A stretch of 64,000 nt of DNA from the NCBI GenBank assembly GCA_020636325.1, contig JACJYC010000002.1:1091501-1155500 (forward strand), given 5' to 3'. Each line of letters opens with the position of its first letter. Within the stretch, counting starts at the first letter, position 1. The translations under genes and the position numbers were made by a program. The notes beneath the pieces are model-generated. The model saw only the letters and a program-made list of their open reading frames with translations. It did no database searches and was not told the origin of the DNA. Below, piece by piece: positions 43,619 to 52,862 of the stretch. The stretch comes from Lewinellaceae bacterium (GTDB taxonomy: Bacteria; Bacteroidota; Bacteroidia; Chitinophagales; Saprospiraceae).

Positions 43619-44746
43619 ATGGAAAAAGTGCAAAATTTCTTCCTGTTCTGCTCCGGCGTTGAACCTTCCATCCTGGAACAATGCCCTTCCGACAAGAATA
43701 AGTACATGGGCATCGGCGCAACGGTGTTCTTCACAGGTGTGCTGGCGTTCTTCTCTTCAGCCTACGCGCTTTACACCGTATTTGACTCCGCGCTGGCCGC
43801 TGTGGCCTTCGGCATCGTTTGGGGTTTGATGATCTTCAACCTCGATCGCTATATCGTACTGAGCATGAAAAGCAACGGCAAATGGTGGCGCGACTGGATG
43901 GTGGCCATGCCGCGATTGGCGCTGGCTATCCTTCTGGCGCTCGTCATTTCCAAACCGTTGGAGATGAAGATCTTCGAAAAGGAGATCAACGCCGAACTCG
44001 TCATCATGGAGCAGGAGGTGTTCAAAAACCAGGAAGACCAGCTGAAATCCCGCTATCAGGCCCAAATCGACGGCGAAAGGACGCAGATTGCCGCCCTCAA
44101 ACAGGAGATCCTGGTCAAAACGGCCGCCCGCGATACCCTGGTCAAACAAGCTGTTCAGGAAGCCGACGGCACCGGCGGATCGCGCAACAAGAACCTCGGG
44201 CCGATCTACCGCGCCAAGAAAGCCGAAGCCGACAAGGCCCAGGCCGAACTGGATCAGCTGGTCGCCGTCAACCAACCGCTGATCGAAGCCAAAGAACAAA
44301 CCGTCAAAGAGCTGGAAACCACCATCCAGACCGAAATCACCGCCATCAAGCGCGACGGCTATGACGGCATGGCCGCCCGCATGGAAGCGCTTTCGCGATT
44401 GGGCGAAAAAAGCCTGGCCATCCTGTACGCCAGCCTCTTTATCACCTTGCTGTTCATCGCCATCGAAACGGCGCCCATCATGGTGAAACTCATTTCCTAC
44501 CGCAGCCCCTACGATTACCTGCTCCACGAGCACGAACACGTATACCAAATGGCCAACCTGGAATCCGTTTCACTCCGGTCCAATGAAGTGAAGAACAAGG
44601 TCAAATACGATACCGAAACAGGCTCACACCTCGTCATGGCCCGGATCACCGCCGAAAAAGCCCTGATCGACCATAAGCTCAAGGAAAAACTGGAAGAGCT
44701 GAAAAACAAGCCCTACGGGTGGAAGATGGGGAATTTTGATGTATAA
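43619..44746 (+). CDS. DUF4407 domain membrane protein
   Basis: I start at the ATG at 43619 (MEKVQNFFLFCSGVEPSILE), 375 residues. The FLFCSGV opening, the first helix pair (YMGIGATVFFTGVLAFFSSA, then AAVAFGIVWGLMIFNLDRYI), a third helix near residues 105-120 and the FNLDRYIV motif are typical of DUF4407. A long charged coiled coil (about 130-255, for example LIEAKEQTVKELETTIQTEI) leads to a last helix (about 275-295, YASLFITLLFIAIETAPIMV). DUF4407 proteins are inner-membrane proteins of unknown function. The coiled coil could reach a partner, perhaps the exported protein encoded upstream. A repeat array begins directly after the stop. Confidence 0.78.
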   Translation: MEKVQNFFLFCSGVEPSILEQCPSDKNKYMGIGATVFFTGVLAFFSSAYALYTVFDSALAAVAFGIVWGLMIFNLDRYIVLSMKSNGKWWRDWMVAMPRLALAILLALVISKPLEMKIFEKEINAELVIMEQEVFKNQEDQLKSRYQAQIDGERTQIAALKQEILVKTAARDTLVKQAVQEADGTGGSRNKNLGPIYRAKKAEADKAQAELDQLVAVNQPLIEAKEQTVKELETTIQTEITAIKRDGYDGMAARMEALSRLGEKSLAILYASLFITLLFIAIETAPIMVKLISYRSPYDYLLHEHEHVYQMANLESVSLRSNEVKNKVKYDTETGSHLVMARITAEKALIDHKLKEKLEELKNKPYGWKMGNFDV

Positions 44747-44893
44747 TCTGGATACTTGATACTGGATACTTGATGCTGGATGCTGGAACCTTGCCACCAG
44801 CATCTAGTATCAAGCCACCAGCATCCAGCCACCAGCATCCAGCCACCAGCATCCAGCCACCAGCATCCAGCCACCAGCATCTAGCATCCAGCA
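44747..44893. repeat. Self-complementary array (GGATACTTGATACT / CCACCAGCATCCAG units)
   Basis: The left arm has three to four units of CTGGATACTTGATACTGG and CTTGATGCTGGATGCTGG. The right arm has at least seven units of CCAGCATCCAGCCACCAGCA and CCAGCATCTAGTATCAAG. The arms are complementary in part (GCTGGATGCTGG with CCAGCATCCAGC). The array fills the space between two convergent stop codons exactly. Confidence 0.85.
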
Positions 44894-46060
44894 TCAAGAA
44901 ACCCTCCCCGCCCTCCAGGCCCAGAACCCCGCAAAGACGGCCACTACCGCAAAGGCGACCTGCAGACTGGAGACCTTGGCCAGCAGTCCGATAAATACCG
45001 GTCCGCCCAGGAAGCCGGCCATGGCGAAGGTGTTCATCGTGGCCAGCCCGGCGCCTTTGGCCATACCCGGGGTGCGGGCAGAGGCAGCGTAGAGAATGGG
45101 CGCTGCAAGGGAAACGCCCATGCCGGTCAGCGCAAAACCGGCTAAAGCGGCAGCGGTGGAATTCACCAACACGACCGTGATCAAACCCAGGGCGGCCAGG
45201 ATGCCGCAGGTGCGCAGGGCCGCCCGGCTGCCGAACCGGCCGATCAATTCGTCGCCCAGGAAGCGGCCGCCCGCCATGAAGAAGGCGTACACCGCGAACC
45301 CCCAACCCGCCATGGTCCCCGGAGCCTGGATGATCTCCCGCATATATACCGCCGACCAGTCGGCCATGGCGCCTTCCGTCAGGTTGGTGCACAGACTGAT
45401 GGAGATCAGCAGCCACAAGGCGGCGTTGGGCATCACCAGCCCGGTTTTTTTCTGCTTTGCTGGCTCCGCAACCGGGTGATCGTCATCGGGCACTTCCGCC
45501 AACGGCCGCCACAAGGACGCGGCTATGATCAGTTCCAGCAGGCAAAGGATGCCCACATAAACCGCCGGCGACATGCCCCAGCCCGTTGCCATACCCGCCA
45601 GCGCCGACCCGGACATGGCGCCCGTACTCCACAAACCGTGACAGGTGGACATAATGCGTATGCCCTGGCGCTGCTCCACCTGCGACGCACAGGTGTTCAT
45701 CGACACGTTCATGGAGGAAAAGGCCGCTCCGGCAATGAACAGCGAAAAGGCGACCAGCCAAAGCGCCGGCATGGCAAAAGGCAGTATAAACAGCATGGCC
45801 GCCAAAATCAGCGAAAATACCGTTGCCCGGGCCGAGCCCAACCACCGCAGGACAGCCACGGAGAAAGGATTCATCAGGACAACGCCTGCCGGAAGAGCCA
45901 GCAACAGCAGCCCCAGCTCAGCTTTGTCAAGGTCAAATTTCTCCTTGATAAATGGGATCAGCGCCGCCCAGGACCCGAAGATCAACCCGGTGGCGCCGAA
46001 AGCGAGCCCCGTGGCGCGTCCGGCCCGGTGGCGGATGAAAAGGGATAAATGTCCGACCAT
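44894..46060 (-). CDS. MFS transporter, sugar/small-molecule type
   Basis: The 388-residue protein has about twelve membrane helices. It opens with GLAFGATGLIFGSWAALIPF, followed by IKEKFDLDKAELGLLLLALP and LMNPFSVAVLRWLGSARATV in the 2-3 loop. The repeat of this pattern in the second half (RFLGDELIGRFGSRAALR) confirms the family. The FGSWAALIPFIKEKFDL-type start resembles YbjJ-like and fucose-type permeases more than drug exporters, but substrate calls from sequence are unsafe. It lies 26 bases downstream of the carboxylesterase gene on the same strand and may share its transcript. Confidence 0.75.
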   Translation of the reverse strand: MVGHLSLFIRHRAGRATGLAFGATGLIFGSWAALIPFIKEKFDLDKAELGLLLLALPAGVVLMNPFSVAVLRWLGSARATVFSLILAAMLFILPFAMPALWLVAFSLFIAGAAFSSMNVSMNTCASQVEQRQGIRIMSTCHGLWSTGAMSGSALAGMATGWGMSPAVYVGILCLLELIIAASLWRPLAEVPDDDHPVAEPAKQKKTGLVMPNAALWLLISISLCTNLTEGAMADWSAVYMREIIQAPGTMAGWGFAVYAFFMAGGRFLGDELIGRFGSRAALRTCGILAALGLITVVLVNSTAAALAGFALTGMGVSLAAPILYAASARTPGMAKGAGLATMNTFAMAGFLGGPVFIGLLAKVSSLQVAFAVVAVFAGFWAWRAGRVS

Positions 46061-46086
46061 ATGCGGCGACTGACTGATCCGGTCTG

Positions 46087-47718
46087 TTAGTTTTTGTAAG
46101 CTTTATCCAGGAACAAATAACGCGCGTCATTTGCCGCTTTCACAGCCCTGGATTCCACATCCAGGATCATGACCGGCGGCATGGGGTCGGCGGATTTGGC
46201 AGCTGGCCATTCCGGCAATCCGGCGCCGTTGGGGTTTCCGGTCTTGATGAAATTGGCAAAGAAATTCTGCATGGTCTCCGAAACCTTGTAATCGTCGGGC
46301 GTCCAGGCGTATTCCCTGACCAGGGGCAGGTTGCCCATGCAGTATTCGATCTCGCAGGCGTGGGGCGCTCCGATCGGCTGGGGCATAGGCGGTGCGCTGT
46401 CGTCCCGTTTGACCGTGCCGCCGGCCAATCCCGGGGCAAGCGTCTGGTCGACAAGCGGCGGCCGGAGTTTGCTGTACAGGTACCGGTAAACGGGTTGTGA
46501 ACTGTTCTTGCGGTGCAGGTCGAACCACTTCCAGGTGCTGTAAGCGATGAACCTGTCTGAGGCCAGTGCGGTAGCCGACCACTCGATCTCCTTGTCCGAT
46601 CCGTGCGGGTACAGTTTCAGCACTTGTTCATAATCCGCCGGATAGGCCTCTTTGACCTTTTTCACATAGTTCTCCTCGTTGTAGGGCATTCCCTGCATGA
46701 AGGCCATCCCGGGGATCTCGGCGGAATTCCAGCCCAGCAGCAGGGGCACCTGGGCCTGGTCGCCGGCGTTGAAGATCTCCGGTATGGTTTTCGGATAAAA
46801 GTAACCGTCGATGACCGTGGGGAAACCGAACCGGCCGGATTCTGTATAGATCTCATACACTTCCCGGGTGCTGAGGGCCCTGAGTTCGGCCAGGGTCGGA
46901 TAACCGGCTTTTTGCGCGAACTCCAGGCCGTTTTTCTCGGCATCGGCCAGCGGGATGGGGGCCAGCGTCGGGTTGATGCCCGCACCGCTTTCGCCGATGG
47001 CGCCCGCGATCAGGTTTTTGGATAACGGAGAGGCCATTTGCGCACTGACGGAAATCGACCCGGCCGATTCACCCGCGATCGTCACCTTTTTCGGATCGCC
47101 GCCGAATGCCGCAATGTTCTTTTGCACCCATTTCAGCGCGGCGTTCTGGTCGAGCAGGCCGTAGTTGCCGCAACCTTTGTACGGCGATTCTGCACTGAGC
47201 TCCGGGTGGGCAAAAAAGCCGAATATGTTCAACCGGTAATTCACGGTAACGGCCACGATGCCCTTTTTGGCCATAGCTGCGCCGTCGTACCTCGGTTCGG
47301 ACCCGTCGCCGGCCACGAAGCCGCCGCCGTAAAAGTAGACCAATACCGGCAACCCGGCGGTGTTTCGTTTGGCGGGCGTCCAGACGTTCAGGTACAGGCA
47401 ATCCTCGCTCAGCCCGTCCGACCGGAAGTTCATATCCCCGAATACGGGCGCCTGAACCGCTCGCGGGCCGAATTTTTTGGTTTCCAGCACGCCGGCCCAG
47501 TTGTCGGGGGGTTGAGGCGCTTTCCACCGCAGGTCGCCGACGGGCGGTTTGGCAAAAGGCACGCCGAAGTACATTTGCAGGCCGGTAGCAACATCGTAGT
47601 TACCCTCAATGACGCCGTTTTCGGTTTGGGCCTGTACCGCAAAGGAATTGTTTTTCTGTGCTGACATAGTGATCGTCAACATACAGCAAAGTCCCAAAAT
47701 GCAGGCTGTGTTTTTCAT
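46087..47718 (-). CDS. Type B carboxylesterase, exported
   Basis: I start at the ATG at 47718, giving 543 residues and a signal peptide (NTACILGLCCMLTITMSAQ); an ATG 13 codons upstream is less likely. Family marks are EDCLYLNVWTPA, the oxyanion motif YFYGGGFVAGDG and the nucleophile elbow IAGESAGSISV (Ser218). The late Glu lies in SGRFGFPTVIDGYF or nearby, and the His in QPIGAPHACEIEY. Carboxylesterases of this type split esters of many kinds; the substrate is not evident. An 11-bp inverted repeat (GTCCCAAAATG at 47691-47701 and its complement at 47745-47755) brackets the start codon, possibly by chance. The MFS gene follows after 26 bases. Confidence 0.85.
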   Translation of the reverse strand: MKNTACILGLCCMLTITMSAQKNNSFAVQAQTENGVIEGNYDVATGLQMYFGVPFAKPPVGDLRWKAPQPPDNWAGVLETKKFGPRAVQAPVFGDMNFRSDGLSEDCLYLNVWTPAKRNTAGLPVLVYFYGGGFVAGDGSEPRYDGAAMAKKGIVAVTVNYRLNIFGFFAHPELSAESPYKGCGNYGLLDQNAALKWVQKNIAAFGGDPKKVTIAGESAGSISVSAQMASPLSKNLIAGAIGESGAGINPTLAPIPLADAEKNGLEFAQKAGYPTLAELRALSTREVYEIYTESGRFGFPTVIDGYFYPKTIPEIFNAGDQAQVPLLLGWNSAEIPGMAFMQGMPYNEENYVKKVKEAYPADYEQVLKLYPHGSDKEIEWSATALASDRFIAYSTWKWFDLHRKNSSQPVYRYLYSKLRPPLVDQTLAPGLAGGTVKRDDSAPPMPQPIGAPHACEIEYCMGNLPLVREYAWTPDDYKVSETMQNFFANFIKTGNPNGAGLPEWPAAKSADPMPPVMILDVESRAVKAANDARYLFLDKAYKN

Positions 47719-47790
47719 GTATCGTTTAAAATTGGTTATTGTATCATTTTGGGACAAAATAACGAAAATTCTGAATAACAGCCTGTTTAA

Positions 47791-49059
47791 TCAGAATTGA
47801 TAACCCGCAAGAACCAAAAACCTATGGACGGTAGACTCCAACGAGCTGAAAGGTGAAAAACCGTTGGAGACCTCAAACCTGGCTTCAAGGGATACGCTTC
47901 GGGATCCGCCGCCAAGTCCGATCAACAAGCCTTCTTCATGACTTCGGACATCGTTGATCCCGTTTCCAAAATAAACAGGGCCATTATCATCCAGGTCGGA
48001 ATCGATATACCTGTCGTTGGTTTGACTCAGCATAAACCCGTTCGACATACCGATATTTATAAACCCGAATGCCTTCTTTACGGGAAATTTAAATCTTGCC
48101 ATGGTATTCAACTTCAAATAGGAGAAGCCGAATTTGTTGATAATTGTTGAATTGTATCCCCCGATGATGGTTGGATCTTTGTAGCTCTCTTCCGTATTAT
48201 AAGAATAATATTGCAGCTCGTTGCGAAAAATCCATTTTTGAAACGTACGCGGAAAAATCAGATCGAGGGAGAGGCCGCCTGAAAGATCTATGGACGGCGA
48301 ACTTCCCGAACTGTTGGTCCTCGTTCCGCCTTTAAACTTCAGGGTTGTGCGGGATAATCCGGCAAAAACGCCGCCTTTGAGCGCAAGTTTTTCTGATTTC
48401 TTCTGAAAGGCTATCTCGTCTCCGGCGCATTTGTAATAGGCTTCAAAAAGGGATTCCAGGCTTTTTTTGCGATAAATCGTGTTTTTGATCCGGGACTGAA
48501 TCGAGGGGCAATCCTGAAAATAATGCGTGAGCTGCCCGAGGAATTTCAGATTTTCTCCAATCCCTTTTTTGCCGTTCTGGGTTTTTAAATAACGCTTGTA
48601 GACCAGCAATTCAATTTGCCCGTCGCGCCGGATGTAAAACTGCTCGTTTCCGTATATGCCCTTGTAGTAAAGCAGGCTTTTAGGACCGATGACCATACTT
48701 TGCAGAAAGGTGGTGTCTTTCCCCATGATCAGGTCTTTTTCCGCCTTTAATTCATTTGCTTTGAAAGGGCTGGTTTCCACTTCGACGATCGCACTTTCGT
48801 AGATTTCATCCGATACTGCAAATCCGCGGATATCCAAGGGCTGGTAAACCGTCTTTTCACTGTTTTCGGATTTTCTGAACCCCACTTTTTGGGGCGTATT
48901 CTTCCAGTTCCGATAGTCGATCAATCCTTTCAACGTATCCCCCTGGAGGGTAATGATACGGCCTGGCAGGTAATTTTCCTGCGCAGTGCAGGTGCGGCCG
49001 GGAAAAAGGCTCAACATCAGGCCGAGAGCGAGCCAACCGGGTTGGAATGGTTTTATCAT
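47791..49059 (-). CDS. Unknown outer-membrane-type protein, 422 residues
   Basis: I start at the ATG at 49059 with a signal peptide (GWLALGLMLSLFPGRTCTAQ). The frame stays open upstream to 49173, but those codons only translate the repeat array (LTTYNLRLTTYDLQLTTYNL). The N-terminal half (about 25-220) reads GRIITLQGDTLKGLIDYRNW and DIRGFAVSDEIYESAIVE, a pattern I know from uncharacterised Bacteroidota proteins. The C-terminal half has strands such as LKGGVFAGLSRTTLKFKGG and ends LVLAGYQF with the terminal Phe of outer-membrane barrels. No function is known to me. It reads in the same direction as the esterase gene, whose start is 73 bases downstream. Confidence 0.6.
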   Translation of the reverse strand: MIKPFQPGWLALGLMLSLFPGRTCTAQENYLPGRIITLQGDTLKGLIDYRNWKNTPQKVGFRKSENSEKTVYQPLDIRGFAVSDEIYESAIVEVETSPFKANELKAEKDLIMGKDTTFLQSMVIGPKSLLYYKGIYGNEQFYIRRDGQIELLVYKRYLKTQNGKKGIGENLKFLGQLTHYFQDCPSIQSRIKNTIYRKKSLESLFEAYYKCAGDEIAFQKKSEKLALKGGVFAGLSRTTLKFKGGTRTNSSGSSPSIDLSGGLSLDLIFPRTFQKWIFRNELQYYSYNTEESYKDPTIIGGYNSTIINKFGFSYLKLNTMARFKFPVKKAFGFINIGMSNGFMLSQTNDRYIDSDLDDNGPVYFGNGINDVRSHEEGLLIGLGGGSRSVSLEARFEVSNGFSPFSSLESTVHRFLVLAGYQF

Positions 49060-49071
49060 GCTGTTGAATAG

Positions 49072-49160
49072 TTGTAAGTTATAAGTCGTAAGTTGTAAGT
49101 CGTAAGTTGTAAGTCGTAAGTTGTAAGTCGTAAGTGGCCTCAATGGGTACTTACGACTTA
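49072..49160. repeat. Self-complementary GTAAGT-type array
   Basis: Units of AAGTTGTAAGTCGTAAG run from 49075 to about 49136. A spacer (GGCCTCAATGGG) and a complementary arm TACTTACGACTTATTGTAC follow, to about 49159. It lies between the start of the outer-membrane protein gene and the DinB gene (same strand) and shares its unit with the arrays at 10.0 and 37.7 kb. Confidence 0.82.
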
Positions 49161-49232
49161 TTGTACAGGACAAAAATATTCAAAATTGGCTAAAAACCGG
49201 GCCGATAGACCGGTAATTCCGGCGCACGAACG

Positions 49233-49841
49233 TCAATTCCGGACCTTGCCGGTCAGTACGCTCACCCTCGGGCTGAAGGGGTTGCCGGAAGAACGCCGGA
49301 AGGATACGACCTGGCCGATATGCCACAGGGCGTCGGAAATCGGGCCGTTGATCTGGTTCCAGAACGGCAGCTCGGATTTGGTGTCGCCCCGCTGGAAAAC
49401 GATATTGTACTCTTCCAGCGTCCCGCCTCCGCCTTTCAGGATATCGCTGGCGGCTTTGAGGTTTTCGAGGGTCATTTTCCTTTTTTCTTCGAAGGAAAGC
49501 GGCGAGGTCTCTTCCCCTGACGCCTGATTGGGGATTTTCCGGACAGAATTCACAATCACATTGGACAATCCGAGGATATGATCGATGGTCTCTTCGCTGG
49601 TACGCGCCTCGTCATTGGGTCTGAACGCAAGGTCTTCCGGACGCAGCCCCTCCGTTGCCCAGTAATACCGGAACCCCACGCCGTCGATCATGCGCGCGGC
49701 CACGCTCTCCGCGGTATAGGTTTCCGGGTAATCGGGAATCTCGTAATAGGGGAGCGTATGATTGTCCGTTCCAGGTTGGGCCAATGCAGCTTGCAGGCTG
49801 AGTAAGGACAAGGTCAGAAGGAAGAAAAAAGATTTTTTCAT
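49233..49841 (-). CDS. DinB family protein with signal peptide
   Basis: The start at 49841 gives 202 residues with a signal peptide (FFFLLTLSLLSLQAALAQ). The mature part has the four-helix DinB pattern: ESVAARMIDGVGFRYYWATE, SEETIDHILGLSNVIVNSVR, and DALWHIGQVVSFRRSSGNPF near the end. The His in DHIL and in WHIGQ are the usual metal ligands; the third is less clear. DinB-like enzymes use metal and small thiols for transfer or detoxification reactions, mostly in the cytosol, so an exported member is somewhat unusual though seen in this phylum. It is followed by a repeat array and preceded by a DUF2442 gene on the same strand, 63 bases away. Confidence 0.75.
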   Translation of the reverse strand: MKKSFFFLLTLSLLSLQAALAQPGTDNHTLPYYEIPDYPETYTAESVAARMIDGVGFRYYWATEGLRPEDLAFRPNDEARTSEETIDHILGLSNVIVNSVRKIPNQASGEETSPLSFEEKRKMTLENLKAASDILKGGGGTLEEYNIVFQRGDTKSELPFWNQINGPISDALWHIGQVVSFRRSSGNPFSPRVSVLTGKVRN

Positions 49842-49904
49842 GGTCGGCGTGGTCCTCATAATACATATAAATTGAAATGCCGAAGAAACGACTGATGAGC
49901 GGCA

Positions 49905-50177
49905 TTAATGAACTTCTTTTAGTGTCAGTTCATAAAAAGATATTTTGTTGATCTTGAGGTAGAGGTTTAGGGGGTCTATATCCAGGTTTTTACTCCAGGC
50001 CAAGGCACCGCTTTCCGAATCGATATATGCCTGTTCAAATGCGATCGTTTTTCCCCATGCCGCAAATACACCTTTTCCCTTGAGATGTGAAAGATCAACA
50101 ATGCCTTCACTACCATCCTCAAATCTGATCCAGATTTGGTAATCGGGTATGGGCTTTATTTCAATTAGCTTATGCAT
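49905..50177 (-). CDS. DUF2442 domain protein
   Basis: The 90-residue protein fits DUF2442 in length and pattern: KLIEIKPIPDYQIWIRFEDG, EGIVDLSHLKGKGVFAAW, then FEQAYIDSESGALAW and NLDIDPLNLYLKI at the end. Members are small cytosolic proteins often encoded beside DUF4160 partners in arrangements like toxin-antitoxin pairs. No DUF4160 gene is next to it here. Its function is unknown. It has no signal peptide. An ATG start is followed by a normal frame. I see no strong regulatory site around it. Confidence 0.72.
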   Translation of the reverse strand: MHKLIEIKPIPDYQIWIRFEDGSEGIVDLSHLKGKGVFAAWGKTIAFEQAYIDSESGALAWSKNLDIDPLNLYLKINKISFYELTLKEVH

Positions 50178-50252
50178 TCGATAAAGAAATTGTTCTCTAA
50201 AAATACAACTAAATTCCTGATTCCTGTTCAGAATAACCCCAATTAGTCTGCC

Positions 50253-51092
50253 TTAGTTCAATTTTTCCTCCACCACCTGCAGCACCTCCTGGCGGCCCGA
50301 AGCGGCGTCAACCAGCGTAACAAATGCCACGATATGGCAGTTTTCGGCTACCCAGGGCCCCTTGTTGTCCGCTGCGGGCAGGGTGTAGCTGAAGGAGCGG
50401 CTGACCCGCTGTCCGGCCGGAAGATCGTCGGCTAAATGATCGCCCTGCGGCGTCGAGATCACATCCCGGAGAATATGCTGGTGGGTGAAATTGACCACGC
50501 CCGCTTCGGTGAGCTGCTTGTCGGCAATATTGCCCTCGGTGATGTAGACCGTCAGGCGCAGGTCGCCGCTGAGGGACTCGTTGGGCAGCATGTTCACATC
50601 GAATTTTGCTTCGCGGCCTACCGGATCGTAGTCGATATCCAGGCTCATGCCCAGCGCAGCGTCCTTTTTGACCTCTTCTCCGATCCATCCCGCCCAGCTT
50701 GAAAACGGCGCGATCAGCGCGCTCCCGCCGTCGCCGTAGGGCTGCCGGTTGATGCCCGCTGCCGGAATGCCGGTCGGAATGCCGATCTGATTGAGCACTT
50801 CGGTGCCTTTCTGGATTCGGAAATCGTAGGCGGCGCCGGCAGCCGGGCTGGCCTGGGGCGTCGGCAGGAAGGTATGCAGGGTGACCACCACCAGGTTTTC
50901 GCCGTAGGTGGCCTGCAGGTTGGCCAGTTCGCCCGCCGCTTCCGAGCAGGGTTTGCAGTTGCCCCCGGAGAATTCTTCCACCAGTACGCGCCGTTCGCCG
51001 TCCTGACGGATAACGGGCAGCGGATTCATCGCCTCTTCACAAGCGGTCAGGAAAAGAACGCTGAACAATAGAAGTATAGCTGCTTTTTTCAT
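50253..51092 (-). CDS. Omp28-related lipoprotein
   Basis: I start at the ATG at 51092 (MKKAAILLLFSVLFLTAC, lipobox Cys18), 279 residues; an upstream ATG at 51137 adds 15 residues before the signal. The thioredoxin-like start of the mature protein has RVLVEEFSGGNCKPCSEAAG with the pair Cys46 and Cys49, followed by GENLVVVTLHTFLPTP. The C-terminal half is a beta-sandwich (SLDIDYDPVGREAKFDVNML, GDLRLTVYITEGNIADKQ). This is the Omp28 type of surface lipoprotein. Its gene lies 51 bases downstream of the DUF6029 gene, and the TlpA gene is divergent from the latter. The CxxC may exchange electrons with that thioredoxin. Confidence 0.82.
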   Translation of the reverse strand: MKKAAILLLFSVLFLTACEEAMNPLPVIRQDGERRVLVEEFSGGNCKPCSEAAGELANLQATYGENLVVVTLHTFLPTPQASPAAGAAYDFRIQKGTEVLNQIGIPTGIPAAGINRQPYGDGGSALIAPFSSWAGWIGEEVKKDAALGMSLDIDYDPVGREAKFDVNMLPNESLSGDLRLTVYITEGNIADKQLTEAGVVNFTHQHILRDVISTPQGDHLADDLPAGQRVSRSFSYTLPAADNKGPWVAENCHIVAFVTLVDAASGRQEVLQVVEEKLN

Positions 51093-51143
51093 TTTTTGGT
51101 CTGATTTAAAGGCTGTTTGGGGATAATGCGGCTTCAAGCCCGG

Positions 51144-52862
51144 TCAGAACGAACTGTTCACGGTCATCTTGACCCCGCTGAATGCCGGCTCAAGCCTGCA
51201 AATGCCGCCGGAACAGACGACCCCTTCCACCTGCTTGACATAGCTCAGCGAGAACCGGTTGGATTTGTGCGTATAGAAGATATCCAGCCTTGGATAGTGG
51301 ATGGATTCCTTGTGCCCGGAATCGTCAACCGGCGAGTTTTTGCCCGGTGTGATGTTAAACATATCGGAGGCGGTGAAGGTCCAGTGCGGTGCAATCGTGA
51401 ATTCCGCCAGGCCGAACAGCCAGTCGCCGTAGTCCTGCTTGTAATTGGCCTTGGGGTCGTCGCCGACGGCCATGTACTGCCCCTCAAACCGGATGGCCTT
51501 TTTGCGGTCGATCTTGTACAGCAATTCAAAATACGGCGTCAGGGTTTCCACCAGCGGCACGCCGGGTTTGTCCTCATAGATATCCTGGTTGTAGCGTTGC
51601 ATCTGCACCCCGCCGAGGAGCTGCCATTTGTTCTTGTGCTTGTATTGCACCTCGGTATAGACCTCCCGGTAGAGCAATTCGTCATCCAGGGTGGTGATGT
51701 TGGAAAAATTGACATTGAAGCTCAATTTTCGCTTGATCGCATAGCGGATATCCGCCTGGACGGCCAGTTCGCCCAATTCCTGGGTGGCGGCGTTGTAGCG
51801 CGTGGTGAGGCGGTAGGTATTCTGGCGGGTCATCGGCGGCAGGAAATTGATCATGCCGCGGTTGAGCGAAACGAACGGATCGGCGCGGAAGGTGAAATTT
51901 TCGGTGCGTTTGCCTTCCAATACCAGCCCCAGGCCGTGGGCCGCGTAGCTCATGCTGGAATAAAGGACGGTTCCCGGTTCGCGGACGAACTTGCCGAGCG
52001 TGATCTCCCCGTTGCGGTTCAGCTTCTCAGCGAACGGATCAAAGAAAACCTCGGGGGTTTTATAAGCCCCTTCCAGGTACCAGCTGAAATTGCCGACGGT
52101 AAGGGTATTGAATGCCGTGAAGGCGTAAGCGTTGTATTTGACGCTGACCGTATCCTGCGGGGTATAGGTAGCGACGGTGGAGAGCAATTGGCCGACCGCT
52201 TCGTCCGATTGAGTGCGGCTCACAACCCCGATTCCCGGCGCGAGCGACCAGTTGCTGGTGTCGCCGCCGGAGACGAACCCCTCCAGCGAGGCGCCGCGGA
52301 CGGTCGATTTATAGGTTTCGAACCGGTTTTTTTGCCGGCCGGTAAAGACCTTGATCTTCCAGTCGGGCGACAGTTCATACCCCAGGCGCACGCCCAGCAG
52401 CGCATTGTCGATGAACAGGGGCCGTTCTTCATAGGCCCGGTAGATGATGCCGCTGCCGATCTGGTCGTAGATGTAGCCCGCCGTAATGTCGAGTTTTTCG
52501 ATCTTTTTGGAAATATACCACCGGCCGATCCCCTCGTCGGTATAGGAGTCCACCGGATTGGGAAGGTTGGAGTTGTTGAACAGGTCGAAGCGCAGGCCGA
52601 AATCAAAACCCCAGTTGCTGTAGTTGAGGTTGAGCCAGGAATCGGCCCCGAAGAGCTGGTGTTCGTACTGAGGCGTATTGGCGGCGCCGATCTTGGCGTC
52701 CTTCATGAAAAAATTGGCGTTGGCTTCGAGGCTCCCTGAAAAACGACCGCCGCCCTGCTGGCTTTCCTGGGCGTTGGCCGGCAGACAAATGGTGAAAATG
52801 CCGATAAAACTCAGAAAAGGAATAAGGCGGTTAGGGTAAATCAATGTAGCTTTGTTCCTCAT
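51144..52862 (-). CDS. DUF6029 outer-membrane beta-barrel protein
   Basis: The start at 52862 gives 572 residues with a signal peptide (FLSFIGIFTICLPANAQ); an earlier in-frame ATG at 52946 is less plausible. The protein is a run of amphipathic strands: RFSGSLEANANFFMKD, WLNLNYSNWGFDFGLRFDLF, KLDITAGYIYDQIGSGIIYR and FTFRADPFVSLNRGMINFL. It ends with SFVKQVEGVVCSGGICRLEP-like strands and the closing VKMTVNSSF with terminal Phe. This fits DUF6029, a barrel family found in Bacteroidota beside Omp28 and TlpA genes. A pair of cysteines near the C-terminus (CSGGIC) might be a substrate of that redox system. Function is not known. Confidence 0.82.
   Translation of the reverse strand: MRNKATLIYPNRLIPFLSFIGIFTICLPANAQESQQGGGRFSGSLEANANFFMKDAKIGAANTPQYEHQLFGADSWLNLNYSNWGFDFGLRFDLFNNSNLPNPVDSYTDEGIGRWYISKKIEKLDITAGYIYDQIGSGIIYRAYEERPLFIDNALLGVRLGYELSPDWKIKVFTGRQKNRFETYKSTVRGASLEGFVSGGDTSNWSLAPGIGVVSRTQSDEAVGQLLSTVATYTPQDTVSVKYNAYAFTAFNTLTVGNFSWYLEGAYKTPEVFFDPFAEKLNRNGEITLGKFVREPGTVLYSSMSYAAHGLGLVLEGKRTENFTFRADPFVSLNRGMINFLPPMTRQNTYRLTTRYNAATQELGELAVQADIRYAIKRKLSFNVNFSNITTLDDELLYREVYTEVQYKHKNKWQLLGGVQMQRYNQDIYEDKPGVPLVETLTPYFELLYKIDRKKAIRFEGQYMAVGDDPKANYKQDYGDWLFGLAEFTIAPHWTFTASDMFNITPGKNSPVDDSGHKESIHYPRLDIFYTHKSNRFSLSYVKQVEGVVCSGGICRLEPAFSGVKMTVNSSF

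Noticed and set aside
47691..47755. Operator around the carboxylesterase start (11-bp perfect inverted repeat)
   Set aside because: A rough estimate gives one or two such 11-bp pairs within 100 bases by chance in 64 kb; no second copy of the word near other promoters was seen.
49060..49173. N-terminal extension of the 422-residue outer-membrane protein
   Set aside because: These codons are the repeat array itself (LTTYNLRLTTYDL...) and would hide the signal peptide that starts at 49059.
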